Below, piece by piece: positions 19,194 to 27,303 of a stretch of 64,000 nucleotides of DNA. The stretch covers positions 124,001 through 188,000 of the forward strand of contig NZ_FMBW01000071.1 of the NCBI RefSeq assembly GCF_900091725.1, given 5' to 3'. The position numbers and the translations under genes are program-made. Source of the stretch: Streptomyces sp. DvalAA-43. Its GTDB lineage: Bacteria > Actinomycetota > Actinomycetes > Streptomycetales > Streptomycetaceae. The notes under the pieces were generated by a model. It did no database searches. It was not told the DNA's origin and saw only the letters and a program-made list of their open reading frames with translations. How positions within the stretch are numbered: the stretch's first letter is position 1; the number at the start of each line of letters is the position of its first letter.

Positions 19194-19251
19194 CGGATTC
19201 CCCTTGGAACCCTTAATTCATACTGAATGGATTTTTACTCATGCTTTTCGG

Positions 19252-20058
19252 TCATCCGGTGTAAAGCAGTCCGGTCGCCAGACCGATCACCACCGGCGCC
19301 ACCCCGACCGCCAGGAACGCGGGCAGAAAGCAGAGCCCGACGGGGGCGGTCACCGCCACGCCCGCCCGCTGGGCCCGCGCCACGGCCGCACTCGCACGCT
19401 CGGCCCGCATCGCCTCTGCCAGCCGTGCCACCGGCTCCGCCGCCGGAGCCCCGGTCGAGCCCGCCCGGTCCAGGCAGCGGGCCAGCGCACGAGCACCCGG
19501 TATCTCCCCGAACCGCCCCCAGGCCGCCGAGGGTTCATCACCGAGGCGGATCTCCATGGCCGTCCGTGCCAGTCCCCTGCCGACCGGTCCGCCGAGCGAC
19601 TCCCCCACCGCCTCCGCCGCCTCCAGGGGCCCGGCTCCGGCGGAGACGCAGGCCGCCAACAGGTCAGCCGCCAGCGGGAGCTGCCGTGCGGCCTCCGTCA
19701 TCTCCGCGAGTCCGGCCCCCGATTCGGGTCCGCGTCGGGTCCGTTGCCACCGCCAGGCGCCGTACGCCCCGGCCAGCCCTGCCACGCACCCCGGCAGGCC
19801 GCCGATCAGGACCCAGCCCGCCGCCACGGCGCCCAGTGGTGCGACCAATTCCTTCGTCCGGACGCCGGGTGCCCGTTGTCCACGTCCGGCCGCGCGCCGG
19901 CGCTTCCGCAAGCCGATCGCCAGCAGCGCCGCGCCCCGGCGGCGCACCGCCCGCCTCCGTCGCAGCCCTGCCAGGGCAAGCGCCGAGCAGACGACCGCAC
20001 TCACCGCCGCGCACGCCGCCGCCACCTGGTGGACGGCTTCGCCGGCCACCGCGCTCAT
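19252..20058 (-). CDS. TadC-like inner-membrane protein (T2SS F family)
   Basis: 268 aa. An N-terminal membrane helix and a basic region are followed by the F-domain (LPLAADLLAACVSAGAGPLEA, about residues 130-150) and two C-terminal helices (APVGLCFLPAFLAVGVAPVV). It starts with ATGA overlapping the TadB stop. It forms the platform of the Tad machine with TadB. Confidence 0.88.
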   Translation of the reverse strand: MSAVAGEAVHQVAAACAAVSAVVCSALALAGLRRRRAVRRRGAALLAIGLRKRRRAAGRGQRAPGVRTKELVAPLGAVAAGWVLIGGLPGCVAGLAGAYGAWRWQRTRRGPESGAGLAEMTEAARQLPLAADLLAACVSAGAGPLEAAEAVGESLGGPVGRGLARTAMEIRLGDEPSAAWGRFGEIPGARALARCLDRAGSTGAPAAEPVARLAEAMRAERASAAVARAQRAGVAVTAPVGLCFLPAFLAVGVAPVVIGLATGLLYTG

Positions 20059-20936
20059 GGTTCCTCCCCCGCCCGTACGATCCGGGCGGCCCAGCCAAGT
20101 CCGGCCGCCTCCAGCAGCCCGCCCGTCGCCAGGCAGACCAGTCCGGCCGGGGTGTGCAACAGCACCCGTAAAGGATCGGCCCCAAGCGCCGCCCCCAGCC
20201 CCAGGCCCAGCACCGGGAGCAGCGCCAGCACGGCCACCGTCGACCAGGCGCCTGCCAGTTGGGCCCGCAACTCCTCCCGTCTGCGCTGCTCGGCCCGCAA
20301 CGCACCCTCCAGGCGGTCCAGGCCCGCCGCGAGTCCAGCCCCACCATCGACCGCCACGCGCCAGCAGGCCGCGACCCCGGCGAGCCCGTCCAGCCCCGGC
20401 TCCCGTGCCGCCTGCCCGAGCGCCCCCGGCACGTCGCCACCGAATCGCGCCGCGGCGGACACCCCGGCCTCCGCCGACCCCATCACCCCCGTGCCACGGA
20501 CGGCGACGAGCAACGCCTGACCCGGTTCGTGCCCGGCCCGCAGCTCACCCACGACCGCGGCGCACAGCGCGACCACCCCGGCCGCCCGGCGTTCCCGCTC
20601 CTTGCCCCGGACCCGCCTCCGCAGCCACCGCCGCACCAGCGGCACCGCCACCGCACCGGCCAGCAGCGGCAGCACCGACTTCCCCAGCACGGCGACGACC
20701 AGTGCCACCGGAAGGCAGAGCCACTCCCGCCGCTCCCCCAACCGCTCCCGTACCCACGCCCCGGCCGTCTCCCTGCGCACCCGCAACGGCGACCGGACCG
20801 CCCCTTCGACGAACAGCACCCGGGCCCTGCGCCGCCCATGGTCCTGCGCCATCACCAGCCAGGCGGCCACCCCGACGCACAGGGCCACCGCCGAGCTCGC
20901 CCCCACCGACAGACCCGTCGGCGCGCCCCCGGTCAC
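20055..20936 (-). CDS. TadB-like inner-membrane protein (T2SS F family)
   Basis: About 293 aa, with membrane helices near both ends and a cytoplasmic F-domain (ELRAGHEPGQALLVAVRGTG). The start is GTG 20936, overlapping the TadA stop (GTGA); a GTG one codon earlier (20939) is equally possible. It is translationally coupled to its neighbours on both sides. Confidence 0.87.
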   Translation of the reverse strand: MTGGAPTGLSVGASSAVALCVGVAAWLVMAQDHGRRRARVLFVEGAVRSPLRVRRETAGAWVRERLGERREWLCLPVALVVAVLGKSVLPLLAGAVAVPLVRRWLRRRVRGKERERRAAGVVALCAAVVGELRAGHEPGQALLVAVRGTGVMGSAEAGVSAAARFGGDVPGALGQAAREPGLDGLAGVAACWRVAVDGGAGLAAGLDRLEGALRAEQRRREELRAQLAGAWSTVAVLALLPVLGLGLGAALGADPLRVLLHTPAGLVCLATGGLLEAAGLGWAARIVRAGEEP

Positions 20937-22081
20937 CACGCACGCCCGATCAGCGACCGCAGCCTCTCCCAGCCCCGCTCCCGTACGAATCCGTCGGCGC
21001 CCCAGCGCAGCGCGGGCACGGTCACCACCAGCCCCGCCGCGTCCCGCTCCAGAACCTGCACCTCGGCGATCCGCCGCTGCCCGGCCCGGTCCCGCACCAG
21101 ATGGACCACCACCGACAGGGCGGCCGCCAACTGGCTGTGGAGCGCCGTCCGGTCCAGCCCCGCCGCCGTCCCCAGCGCCTCCAGACGGGCCGGTACATGC
21201 TCGGCGGCGTTGGCGTGGACCGTCCCGCAACCGCCTTCGTGGCCGGTGTTCAGCGCGGCCAGGAGCTCGGTGACCTCGGCGCCTCGTACCTCTCCGACCA
21301 CCAGCCGGTCGGGCCGCATCCGCAGCGCCTGCCGCACCAGGTCCCTGAGCGTCACGCGCCCCGCTCCCTCCTGGTTGGCGGGGCGCGACTCCAGGCGCAC
21401 CACATGGGGATGGTCCGGCCGCAACTCCGCGGAGTCCTCGGCGAGTACGATCCGCTCCCGCTCCCCGACCGCACCCAGCAGACTCGACAGCAGGGTCGTC
21501 TTCCCGGCTCCCGTCCCGCCACTGATCAGATACGAGACCCGGGCTTCCACCAGGGCCCGCAGCATCCGGTCACCGCCCGGCGGCACGGTCCCCGCCGCGA
21601 CCAGCTCCGCCAGCGAGAAGGCCCTGGGGCGCACCACCCGCAGCGAGAGGCACGTCGAGCCGACGGACACCGGCGGCAGCACGGCATGCATGCGGGTGCC
21701 GTCCGGCAGTCTCGCGTCCACCCAGGGGCGGGCGTCGTCCAGCCGTCGCCCCGCCACGGCGGCCAGCCGCTGGGCCAGCCTGCGCACCGCGGCGGCGTCC
21801 GCGAAGGTCACCCCGGTGAGTTCGAGACCGCCGCCCCGGTCCACCCACACCCGGTCCGGCCCCGAGACCAGCACATCCGTCACCACCGGATCGGCGAGCA
21901 GCGGCTCCAGCACCCCGGTCCCGACCAGCTCGCCCCGCAGCTCATCGGCCACTCCGAGCACTTCGGCGTCCCCGAGCAGCCGCCCCTGGGCCCGCAGCGC
22001 GGCCGCGACCCCGGCCGGCGTCGGCGCCGTGCCGCTCTGCGCGAGCCGCTGCCGTACGGCGTCGAGCAGCGTCTCCGTCAT
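20933..22081 (-). CDS. TadA/CpaF secretion ATPase
   Basis: 382 aa. Motor ATPase of the Tad/Flp system. Walker A is GGTGAGKTT, the Asp box is LAEDSAEL, and Walker B is RLVVGEVRG. The His box is NTGHEGGCGTVHAN. The N-terminal domain carries VTDVLVSGPDRVWVDRGG, typical of CpaF. It overlaps ssd by 4 bp (ATGA), so the operon is tightly coupled. Confidence 0.95.
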   Translation of the reverse strand: MTETLLDAVRQRLAQSGTAPTPAGVAAALRAQGRLLGDAEVLGVADELRGELVGTGVLEPLLADPVVTDVLVSGPDRVWVDRGGGLELTGVTFADAAAVRRLAQRLAAVAGRRLDDARPWVDARLPDGTRMHAVLPPVSVGSTCLSLRVVRPRAFSLAELVAAGTVPPGGDRMLRALVEARVSYLISGGTGAGKTTLLSSLLGAVGERERIVLAEDSAELRPDHPHVVRLESRPANQEGAGRVTLRDLVRQALRMRPDRLVVGEVRGAEVTELLAALNTGHEGGCGTVHANAAEHVPARLEALGTAAGLDRTALHSQLAAALSVVVHLVRDRAGQRRIAEVQVLERDAAGLVVTVPALRWGADGFVRERGWERLRSLIGRAW

Positions 22082-23205
22082 GACGCACCTCCACCGGCGC
22101 GGCCCCCCGCGCCCTCCGGTGCGAGTGCCCGCTCCCAGAACGCCGTGCAGAACCTGGCCAGTGGACCGCGCGCGCTGCCACCCGGCGGCGCACCGCCGTC
22201 CTGAGCGGCCAGCAGCCCGGCGTCGAGCGGGAGTTCACCGGCGAGCGGCAGCCCCAGTGCCTGCGCCACCCACCGTTCGTCGAGGCCCGCCGCGTACGGC
22301 CCGCGTGCGACCACCCGCAGGTCGTCAAGGATCATCCCGGCCATCGACGCCACGCGCTTCGCCGCCGCGACCGCGCGGAGCTCACCCGGAACCACCAGCA
22401 GCCCGAGATCCAGCTGCGCAAGCGCCTCGGCCACCGATTCGTCGACCCGGCGCGGCAGATCGACGACCACCACCCCGCCGAGCCGACGTGCGGCGGCCAG
22501 CACGGCCTGCATGGCCTGCGGCGGGATGACCACCCAGTCGTCGCGGCCCCAGCTGAGCACCCGCAGCCCGTGCAGCGCCGGCAGCGATTCCTCCAGTGCT
22601 CCCCCGCCGACCCGCCCCTTGGAATGGGCGAAATCCGGCCATCGCATCCCCTCGGCCCGTTCGCCACCGAGCAGCACATCGATGCCGCCGCCGAGCGGGT
22701 CACCGTCGATCAGCATGGTCCGCCGCCCGGCCCTGGCCGCGGTCACCGCGAGGGCACAGGCCAGTGTGGACGCACCCGAGCCGCCCCGGCCGCCGATCAC
22801 CCCCACGGTGAGCGCCGGCCGGCCCACGCCTTCCGCCGCGTTGGCGATCTGGTCGACGAGCCAGCTCTCCGAATCGGGCAGCCTCAGCACGTATTCGGCC
22901 CCGATCTCCACAGCGCGGCGCCAGACGTCCGGGGCGTCCCGGTCCCGGCCTACGAGCATCACACCCCGTCTGCGCACCGCCCCTCGGCACCGCTGGGCGG
23001 CATCGTCGCCCACGAGAACCATCGGAGCCTGCTCCCAACTGCCCCTGTTTTCGGGCAGCGAGTGATGAACTTCCGGTTCCGCTCCGGCTGCCGCGCACAG
23101 CCGCAGCAGATCATCGAGCAGTTCCACGTCCTCGGTCACGATCAGCGGTCCGCCCCGCCGCGCTCCGGCGGCCGGCAGGGGATCACGTGCGATGGACTCG
23201 GCCAC
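22078..23205 (-). CDS. ssd: CpaE/septum-site-determining protein Ssd-like ATPase
   Basis: 375 aa MinD/ParA-type protein that begins the Tad operon. The deviant Walker A is GGRGGSGAST, followed by LIDGDPLGGGIDVLLGGE. An N-terminal receiver-like region (about residues 20-130) lacks the full phospho-acceptor set. The M. tuberculosis homologue (Rv3660c, Ssd) affects septum formation; CpaE positions pili in Caulobacter. GTG 23205 with GGAG upstream. The role is inferred from family and operon. Confidence 0.88.
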   Translation of the reverse strand: MAESIARDPLPAAGARRGGPLIVTEDVELLDDLLRLCAAAGAEPEVHHSLPENRGSWEQAPMVLVGDDAAQRCRGAVRRRGVMLVGRDRDAPDVWRRAVEIGAEYVLRLPDSESWLVDQIANAAEGVGRPALTVGVIGGRGGSGASTLACALAVTAARAGRRTMLIDGDPLGGGIDVLLGGERAEGMRWPDFAHSKGRVGGGALEESLPALHGLRVLSWGRDDWVVIPPQAMQAVLAAARRLGGVVVVDLPRRVDESVAEALAQLDLGLLVVPGELRAVAAAKRVASMAGMILDDLRVVARGPYAAGLDERWVAQALGLPLAGELPLDAGLLAAQDGGAPPGGSARGPLARFCTAFWERALAPEGAGGRAGGGAS

Positions 23206-23352
23206 GATCTCCGCCCCCTTCTCACTGCACCTTCATCGCGGTTCGCGGTGATCTCGGAGCGTTCCGGGATCGGCGATTCCACAACCCGCGGACTTCGCGG
23301 CTGGAATCACCGTGCAGCGGTTCGGGAAATCGTGTGGATCTTGCTCGAAAAC

Positions 23353-23379
23353 TGTGGACAACTCCACCGTTGTGAATAA
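23353..23379 (-). promoter_or_regulatory. Pair of DnaA-box-like sequences upstream of the Tad operon
   Basis: On the minus strand, TTGTCCACA (23361-23353) is an exact match to the Streptomyces DnaA-box consensus. TTATTCACA (23379-23371) differs from TTATCCACA by one base. They are 18 bp apart, in the same orientation, and close to where the Tad operon promoter should lie. Confidence 0.5.
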
Positions 23380-23534
23380 CTCCGTCGCCCATACCAGCGA
23401 CTTCCGGAGCGCAGCACTTCCGCTACACACTGTGACGAGTCAGAGTGATGGAGGCCGCGCGAGGAGTGGGCCGTCACGGCCGGGATGGAGACAGAATGCT
23501 TGATTCCGAACGACAGAAACGCGTCCGGACATGC

Positions 23535-23569
23535 GACGACCCCCGCCGGGGGGGAGAGCGGGGGTCGTC
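23535..23569. other. Perfect 12-bp hairpin upstream of the HAD gene
   Basis: GACGACCCCCGC / GCGGGGGTCGTC with an 11-nt purine-rich loop. It resembles a terminator stem but has no T-run. Possible attenuator for the HAD gene or end of a short transcript. Confidence 0.5.
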
Positions 23570-23705
23570 CCCACGGCCGACTCGGGGGGGGGAGGAGCCG
23601 GACCGGGTTAGCACGGTCGCGAACGATCCGTGACTTCCATGGTGTACCCGAGAGCCTTCTCAGGCAAACCCACGCGCCAGAGTTTACGCCGAATGGTGTC
23701 CCCCT

Positions 23706-24545
23706 ATGCTCTGCCTTGTGGAAAACCGCTTCTTGCCGCGCACAGCCGCCTTCTTTGACCTGGACAAGACGGTCATTGCGAAGTCTTCGACGCTGACCTT
23801 CAGCAAGTCCTTCTACCAAGGCGGACTGATCAACCGCCGCGCTGTACTGCGCACCGCGTACGCACAGTTCGTGTTCCTTGCCGGGGGTGCAGATCACGAC
23901 CAGATGGAGCGGATGCGGGAATATCTCTCCGCACTCTGCAAGGGCTGGAACGTCCAGCAGGTGAAGGAAATCGTCGCCGAGACCCTGCACGATCTGATCG
24001 ACCCCATCATCTACGACGAGGCCGCGACGCTCATCGAGGAGCATCACACCGCCGGTCGCGATGTGGTGATCGTTTCGACCTCGGGCGCCGAGGTCGTCGA
24101 ACCGATCGGCGAACTGCTCGGCGCCGACCGGGTCGTCGCCACCCGAATGGTCGTCGGCGACGACGGCTGCTTCACCGGTGAAGTCGAGTACTACGCATAC
24201 GGGCCGACCAAGGCCGAGGCGATCAGGGCTCTCGCGGTGTCGGAGGGGTACGACCTCTCACGCTGCTACGCCTACAGCGACTCCGCCACGGATGTCCCGA
24301 TGCTGGAGTCGGTCGGCCACCCGCACGCGGTCAATCCCGATCGCGCGCTGCGCCGTGAAGCGACGCTGCGCGAGTGGCCGATTCTCGTCTTCGACCGACC
24401 GGTCCGGCTCAAGCAGCGACTGCCCGCGTTCTCGCTGCCACCGCGTCCGGCACTGGTCGCGGCGGCAGCCGTGGGCGCGGCCGCCGTCACGGCGGGACTG
24501 GTCTGGTACACCTCCCGCCGCCGCGCCGCCGCGGGCTCCGCCTGA
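23706..24545 (+). CDS. HAD-family phosphatase (SerB-like, subfamily IB) with C-terminal anchor
   Basis: 279 aa. The HAD motif I is FFDLDKTVIAKSS, motif II is VSTSGAE, and motif III is YAYSDSATDVPMLESVGHP. A single hydrophobic helix near the C-terminus (ALVAAAAVGAAAVTAGLVWY) suggests membrane attachment. The substrate is unknown. ATG 23706 was taken; GTG 23718 is an alternative. No Shine-Dalgarno is seen before either, so the transcript may be leaderless. In relatives this gene is described as linked to morphological differentiation. Confidence 0.88.
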   Translation: MLCLVENRFLPRTAAFFDLDKTVIAKSSTLTFSKSFYQGGLINRRAVLRTAYAQFVFLAGGADHDQMERMREYLSALCKGWNVQQVKEIVAETLHDLIDPIIYDEAATLIEEHHTAGRDVVIVSTSGAEVVEPIGELLGADRVVATRMVVGDDGCFTGEVEYYAYGPTKAEAIRALAVSEGYDLSRCYAYSDSATDVPMLESVGHPHAVNPDRALRREATLREWPILVFDRPVRLKQRLPAFSLPPRPALVAAAAVGAAAVTAGLVWYTSRRRAAAGSA

Positions 24546-24719
24546 CGCACACCCTGGACGGCGGTCGGCGCACTCCGGCACGGCCGGTGTCGGAATTATC
24601 CAACTCGCCCGTAATTGAACCTAAAAGTAAAGAAGTGGGGCCAGCACTACCGCTCACCTCGGCTCTGGAGTACAAAGGACTCAACGGCCCGCGAGACCAA
24701 GGACATCCGAGAGGATTAC

Positions 24720-24914
24720 CTGTAACGCAGAGACGGCCCCACGGACCAAGCATGAAAACCGAGCACCCACGCGACGTCGACCCGTCGATTACGGGCCAGC
24801 CGCACCAGGAAACGGGCAAAGCATCCCGGCCTGATGGGCAAATACCGAGGACGCATGGTAACTGGGTGGACATGCCAGCGGCGGTACCGAAAACGGTACC
24901 GCCGCAACCCTTTT
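24720..24914 (+). ncRNA. Candidate 6S-like RNA
   Basis: In S. coelicolor a 6S-like RNA (scr3559) is encoded between the HAD gene and the next oxidoreductase-annotated gene, the same position as here. In this sequence a plus-strand transcript of about 190 nt would end at the hairpin 24878-24905 plus CCCTTTT. Before it the RNA can form a long interrupted stem: GCATG (24750-24754) with CATGC (24871-24875), and CACCCA (24764-24769) with TGGGTG (24863-24868). Inner hairpins include CCCGT-cgatt-ACGGG (24781-24795). That resembles a 6S-type rod with a central bubble. The 5' end is only an estimate. Confidence 0.5.
24878..24914 (+). terminator. Strong hairpin terminator, 3' end of the RNA locus
   Basis: Perfect 12-bp stem GCGGCGGTACCG / CGGTACCGCCGC (24878-24889, 24894-24905) with an AAAA loop, followed on the plus strand by AACCCTTTT. 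No T-run follows on the minus strand, so it acts for plus-strand transcripts. Confidence 0.75.
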
Positions 24915-25209
24915 GTCTGGCAGTGAGATCGACGCGATGAAGGCGGCGCGACGAAGACTGCCCGGCAAAGAGCGCACGACAAAGACGGTGCGATGGCGAC
25001 AATTCGCCGAAGTTACCGCAATGAAGTTACTTCGGTGGATTTACAGAAACGCACGCCCCACCCACACCTCGGCGGAAGCCCCACCCATACCTCGGCGCAA
25101 GCCCCATGCACACCTCAGTGCATACCTCGACACACACGGCACCGGCCCGACATCACTGCCCCCTCAGTGATCCGGCTGGACTTGCCGCAGGAGTCAGACC
25201 CGTCGCCTG

Positions 25210-26034
25210 TTACGCGGCTCCACGCTGCAGCGCCTCGCACACCGCCGTCGACTCCCTGACGCCCAGCTCCACGGAGCGTCCGCAGTGCGCGATCCAGGCC
25301 GCCATCCCGTCCGGCGTCCCCGACAGATAGCCCTCGAACGCCGCGACGTACGCCGCCCGCCCCTGTTCTGCATGGCCCACCTCGGCGGGGCAGATCGATT
25401 TGGGATCGAGTCCGCTCCCGATCAACACGATCCGCTCGGCGGTCCGTGCGACGAGGCCGTTGTACGAGCCGAACGGGCGCAGGGCCAGCAGTTCACCGTG
25501 CACGACCGCCGCCGTCACCAGCGCGGGCGCCGAAGTGCCCGAGAGAATCAGCCCGGAGAGCCCTTCCAGCCGCCCCGCCACCTCGTCGGCATCCGGCAGC
25601 GGCGCCTCGATCAACGGCTCGTCCACCGGCTCACCCGCCAGCCTCGGCCGGCCGACCGCATCGTCGGGCGCCGCCCCGCCGGCCGCGACCAGATGCAGCC
25701 GTGCCAGCACCCGCAGCGGTGACTGCCGCCAGATGGAGAGCAGTTGCCCCGCTTCGGCGGTCAGCCTCAGAGCCGCCCCGATCACATGCGCCTCACCGTC
25801 ACCGCTGAAGTCGGTGCGTCGGCGCACCTCCTCCAGATTCCAGTCGGCGCCCGACAACGCCGCCGAGCCACGGGCGCCGCGCAGTGCCGCTTCCGCGGTC
25901 ACCTCATTGCTGCGGCGCCGCATGACGCGGTGACCGTAGACCCGGTCGACGGCCTTGCGTACGGAGTCCACCGCATCGGCGACACCCGGCAGGGCGCCGA
26001 GGGCGGAGAGCGGATCAGAGGCAGTCGTACTCAT
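25210..26034 (-). CDS. Fic/Doc-fold protein with degenerate active site
   Basis: 274 aa. The region RPFGSYNGLVAR (about residue 195 on) aligns with the Fic motif HPFx(D/E)GNGRxxR. The catalytic His, the acidic residue, the first Gly and the central Arg are replaced (R, S, Y, L), while Pro, Phe, Asn, Gly and the last Arg remain. Upstream, SAALSGADWNLEEVRR resembles the inhibitory-helix region (S/T)xxxEG, with Glu changed to Ser. The fold is therefore probably kept without AMP-transferase activity. Relatives are often annotated as oxidoreductase without basis. I chose ATG 26034 because a TAGCCT -10 box lies 8 nt upstream (leaderless). Confidence 0.7.
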   Translation of the reverse strand: MSTTASDPLSALGALPGVADAVDSVRKAVDRVYGHRVMRRRSNEVTAEAALRGARGSAALSGADWNLEEVRRRTDFSGDGEAHVIGAALRLTAEAGQLLSIWRQSPLRVLARLHLVAAGGAAPDDAVGRPRLAGEPVDEPLIEAPLPDADEVAGRLEGLSGLILSGTSAPALVTAAVVHGELLALRPFGSYNGLVARTAERIVLIGSGLDPKSICPAEVGHAEQGRAAYVAAFEGYLSGTPDGMAAWIAHCGRSVELGVRESTAVCEALQRGAA

Positions 26035-26042
26035 AAGTAGCG

Positions 26043-26128
26043 AGGCTACGCGCCCCCTGCGCCGATACCGCCCGTGAGTGGCCTTCTTCACGAAGTGCAA
26101 CAGCGGACCGCGATCGCACCACTACCCT
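26043..26128. promoter_or_regulatory. Divergent leaderless promoters of the Fic-like and ATPase genes
   Basis: A -10-like TAGCCT (minus strand, 26048-26043) lies 8 nt before the ATG at 26034. TACCCT (plus strand, 26123-26128) lies 8 nt before the ATG at 26137. No Shine-Dalgarno precedes either gene. The mirror-image arrangement suggests joint control from this 102-bp gap. Confidence 0.5.
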
Positions 26129-26136
26129 AGGTGAAC

Positions 26137-27132
26137 ATGAAGATCGCTTTCGTAGGGAAGGGCGGCAGCGGCAAGACGACGCTGTCCTCGCTCTTCATCC
26201 GCCACCTCGCAGCCAATGAAGCCCATGTCGTCGCGGTGGACGCCGACATCAACCAACACCTCGGGGCCGCGCTCGGCCTCGACGACCAGGAAGCCGCCGC
26301 GCTGCCCGCCATGGGAGCGCACCTGCCTCTGATCAAGGAGTATCTGCGCGGCAGCAATCCCCGTATCTCCTCCAGCGAGACGATGATCAAGACGACTCCG
26401 CCCGGCGAGGGCTCCCGGCTGCTGCGGGTCCGCGAGGACAACCCGATCTACGACGCGTGCGCCCGCACGGTCCGGCTCGACGACGGGGAGATCCGGCTGA
26501 TGGCCACCGGGCCGTTCACCGAGTCGGATCTGGGCGTGGCCTGCTACCACTCCAAGGTCGGCGCGGTCGAGCTCTGCCTCAACCATCTCGTCGACGGCCC
26601 CGACGACTATGTCGTCGTCGACATGACAGCGGGTTCGGACTCCTTCGCCTCGGGGATGTTCACCCGCTTCGACATGACGTTCCTGGTCGCCGAACCGACC
26701 CGCAAGGGCGTCTCGGTCTACCGCCAGTACAAGGAGTACGCGCGGGACTTCGGGGTCGCGCTGAAGGTCATCGGCAACAAGGTGCAGGGCGAGGACGATC
26801 TGGAGTTCCTGCGCGCCGAGGTGGGCGAAGACCTGCTGGTCAGCGTCGGGCACTCCGACTGGGTACGGGCGATGGAGAAGGGCCGCCCCCACCGCTTCGA
26901 GCTGCTGGAGGCGGACAACCGGATGGCTCTGCAGGCGCTGCAGAACGCCGCGGAGGATTCCTACGAGCAGCGGGACTGGGGGCGCTACACCCGGCAGATG
27001 GTGCACTTCCATCTGAAGAACGCGGAGAGCTGGGGCAACGAGAAGACGGGCGCCGATCTGGCTGCCCAGGTCGACCCCGCCTTCGTCCTCGACGAGCAGT
27101 ACGCGCAGGACGGCGCCGCTCAGCCCGCCTGA
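26137..27132 (+). CDS. CooC/ParA-like P-loop ATPase
   Basis: 331 aa MinD/CooC-type ATPase. The deviant Walker A is GKGGSGKTTLSS at the N-terminus, then VVAVDADINQH (switch region) and DYVVVDMTAGSDSF (Walker B). CooC proteins insert nickel into carbon monoxide dehydrogenase, but no such enzyme is nearby and the CooC metal-site cysteines are not obvious. The true role is therefore unknown. ATG 26137 is preferred over GTG 26131, from the spacing to the TACCCT -10 box. Divergent from the Fic-like gene. Confidence 0.82.
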   Translation: MKIAFVGKGGSGKTTLSSLFIRHLAANEAHVVAVDADINQHLGAALGLDDQEAAALPAMGAHLPLIKEYLRGSNPRISSSETMIKTTPPGEGSRLLRVREDNPIYDACARTVRLDDGEIRLMATGPFTESDLGVACYHSKVGAVELCLNHLVDGPDDYVVVDMTAGSDSFASGMFTRFDMTFLVAEPTRKGVSVYRQYKEYARDFGVALKVIGNKVQGEDDLEFLRAEVGEDLLVSVGHSDWVRAMEKGRPHRFELLEADNRMALQALQNAAEDSYEQRDWGRYTRQMVHFHLKNAESWGNEKTGADLAAQVDPAFVLDEQYAQDGAAQPA

Positions 27133-27303
27133 TCCCTGGGCGCCCCCGGAGGGCTTCCGCGCTCCGTGCGGGAGTCATTGCCACTGCGTCGTGGAGCGCC
27201 GGACGGGCTCGCCGTTGCGGCCCCGTCCGGTGCTCGACGCGCGGCCCCGCTGCCCGGCCCGCCCGGCGGATGACGCGTCGGCCAGGGCCGAAGGCCGCAC
27301 GGC

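Larger units (their letters stand above)
23206..23705. promoter_or_regulatory. 500-bp divergent region between the Tad operon and the HAD gene
   Basis: No gene is seen. It holds two DnaA-box-like 9-mers near the Tad side (23353-23361 and 23371-23379) and a perfect 12-bp hairpin (23535-23546 / 23558-23569) about 140 bp before the HAD start. There is also a G-run (about 23583-23595) and several short inverted repeats. The hairpin in a divergent region suggests an attenuator or the end of a short untranslated transcript. Confidence 0.5.
24546..25209. other. 664-bp gene-free region carrying structured RNA
   Basis: AT-richer than its flanks and lacking credible genes on either strand. It contains an inverted repeat GTGGGGCC (24635-24642) / GGCCCCAC (24735-24742) enclosing further small hairpins. 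Next comes the candidate 6S-like RNA, ending at a strong hairpin (24878-24905). From 25030 to 25200 there are repeats of cacacctcggcg/ccccacccatacc type downstream of the Fic-like gene. Confidence 0.6.

Noticed and set aside
23583..23700. Possible riboswitch (c-di-AMP or glycine type) before the HAD gene
   Set aside because: The expected conserved cores of those classes are absent and only a simple hairpin is seen.
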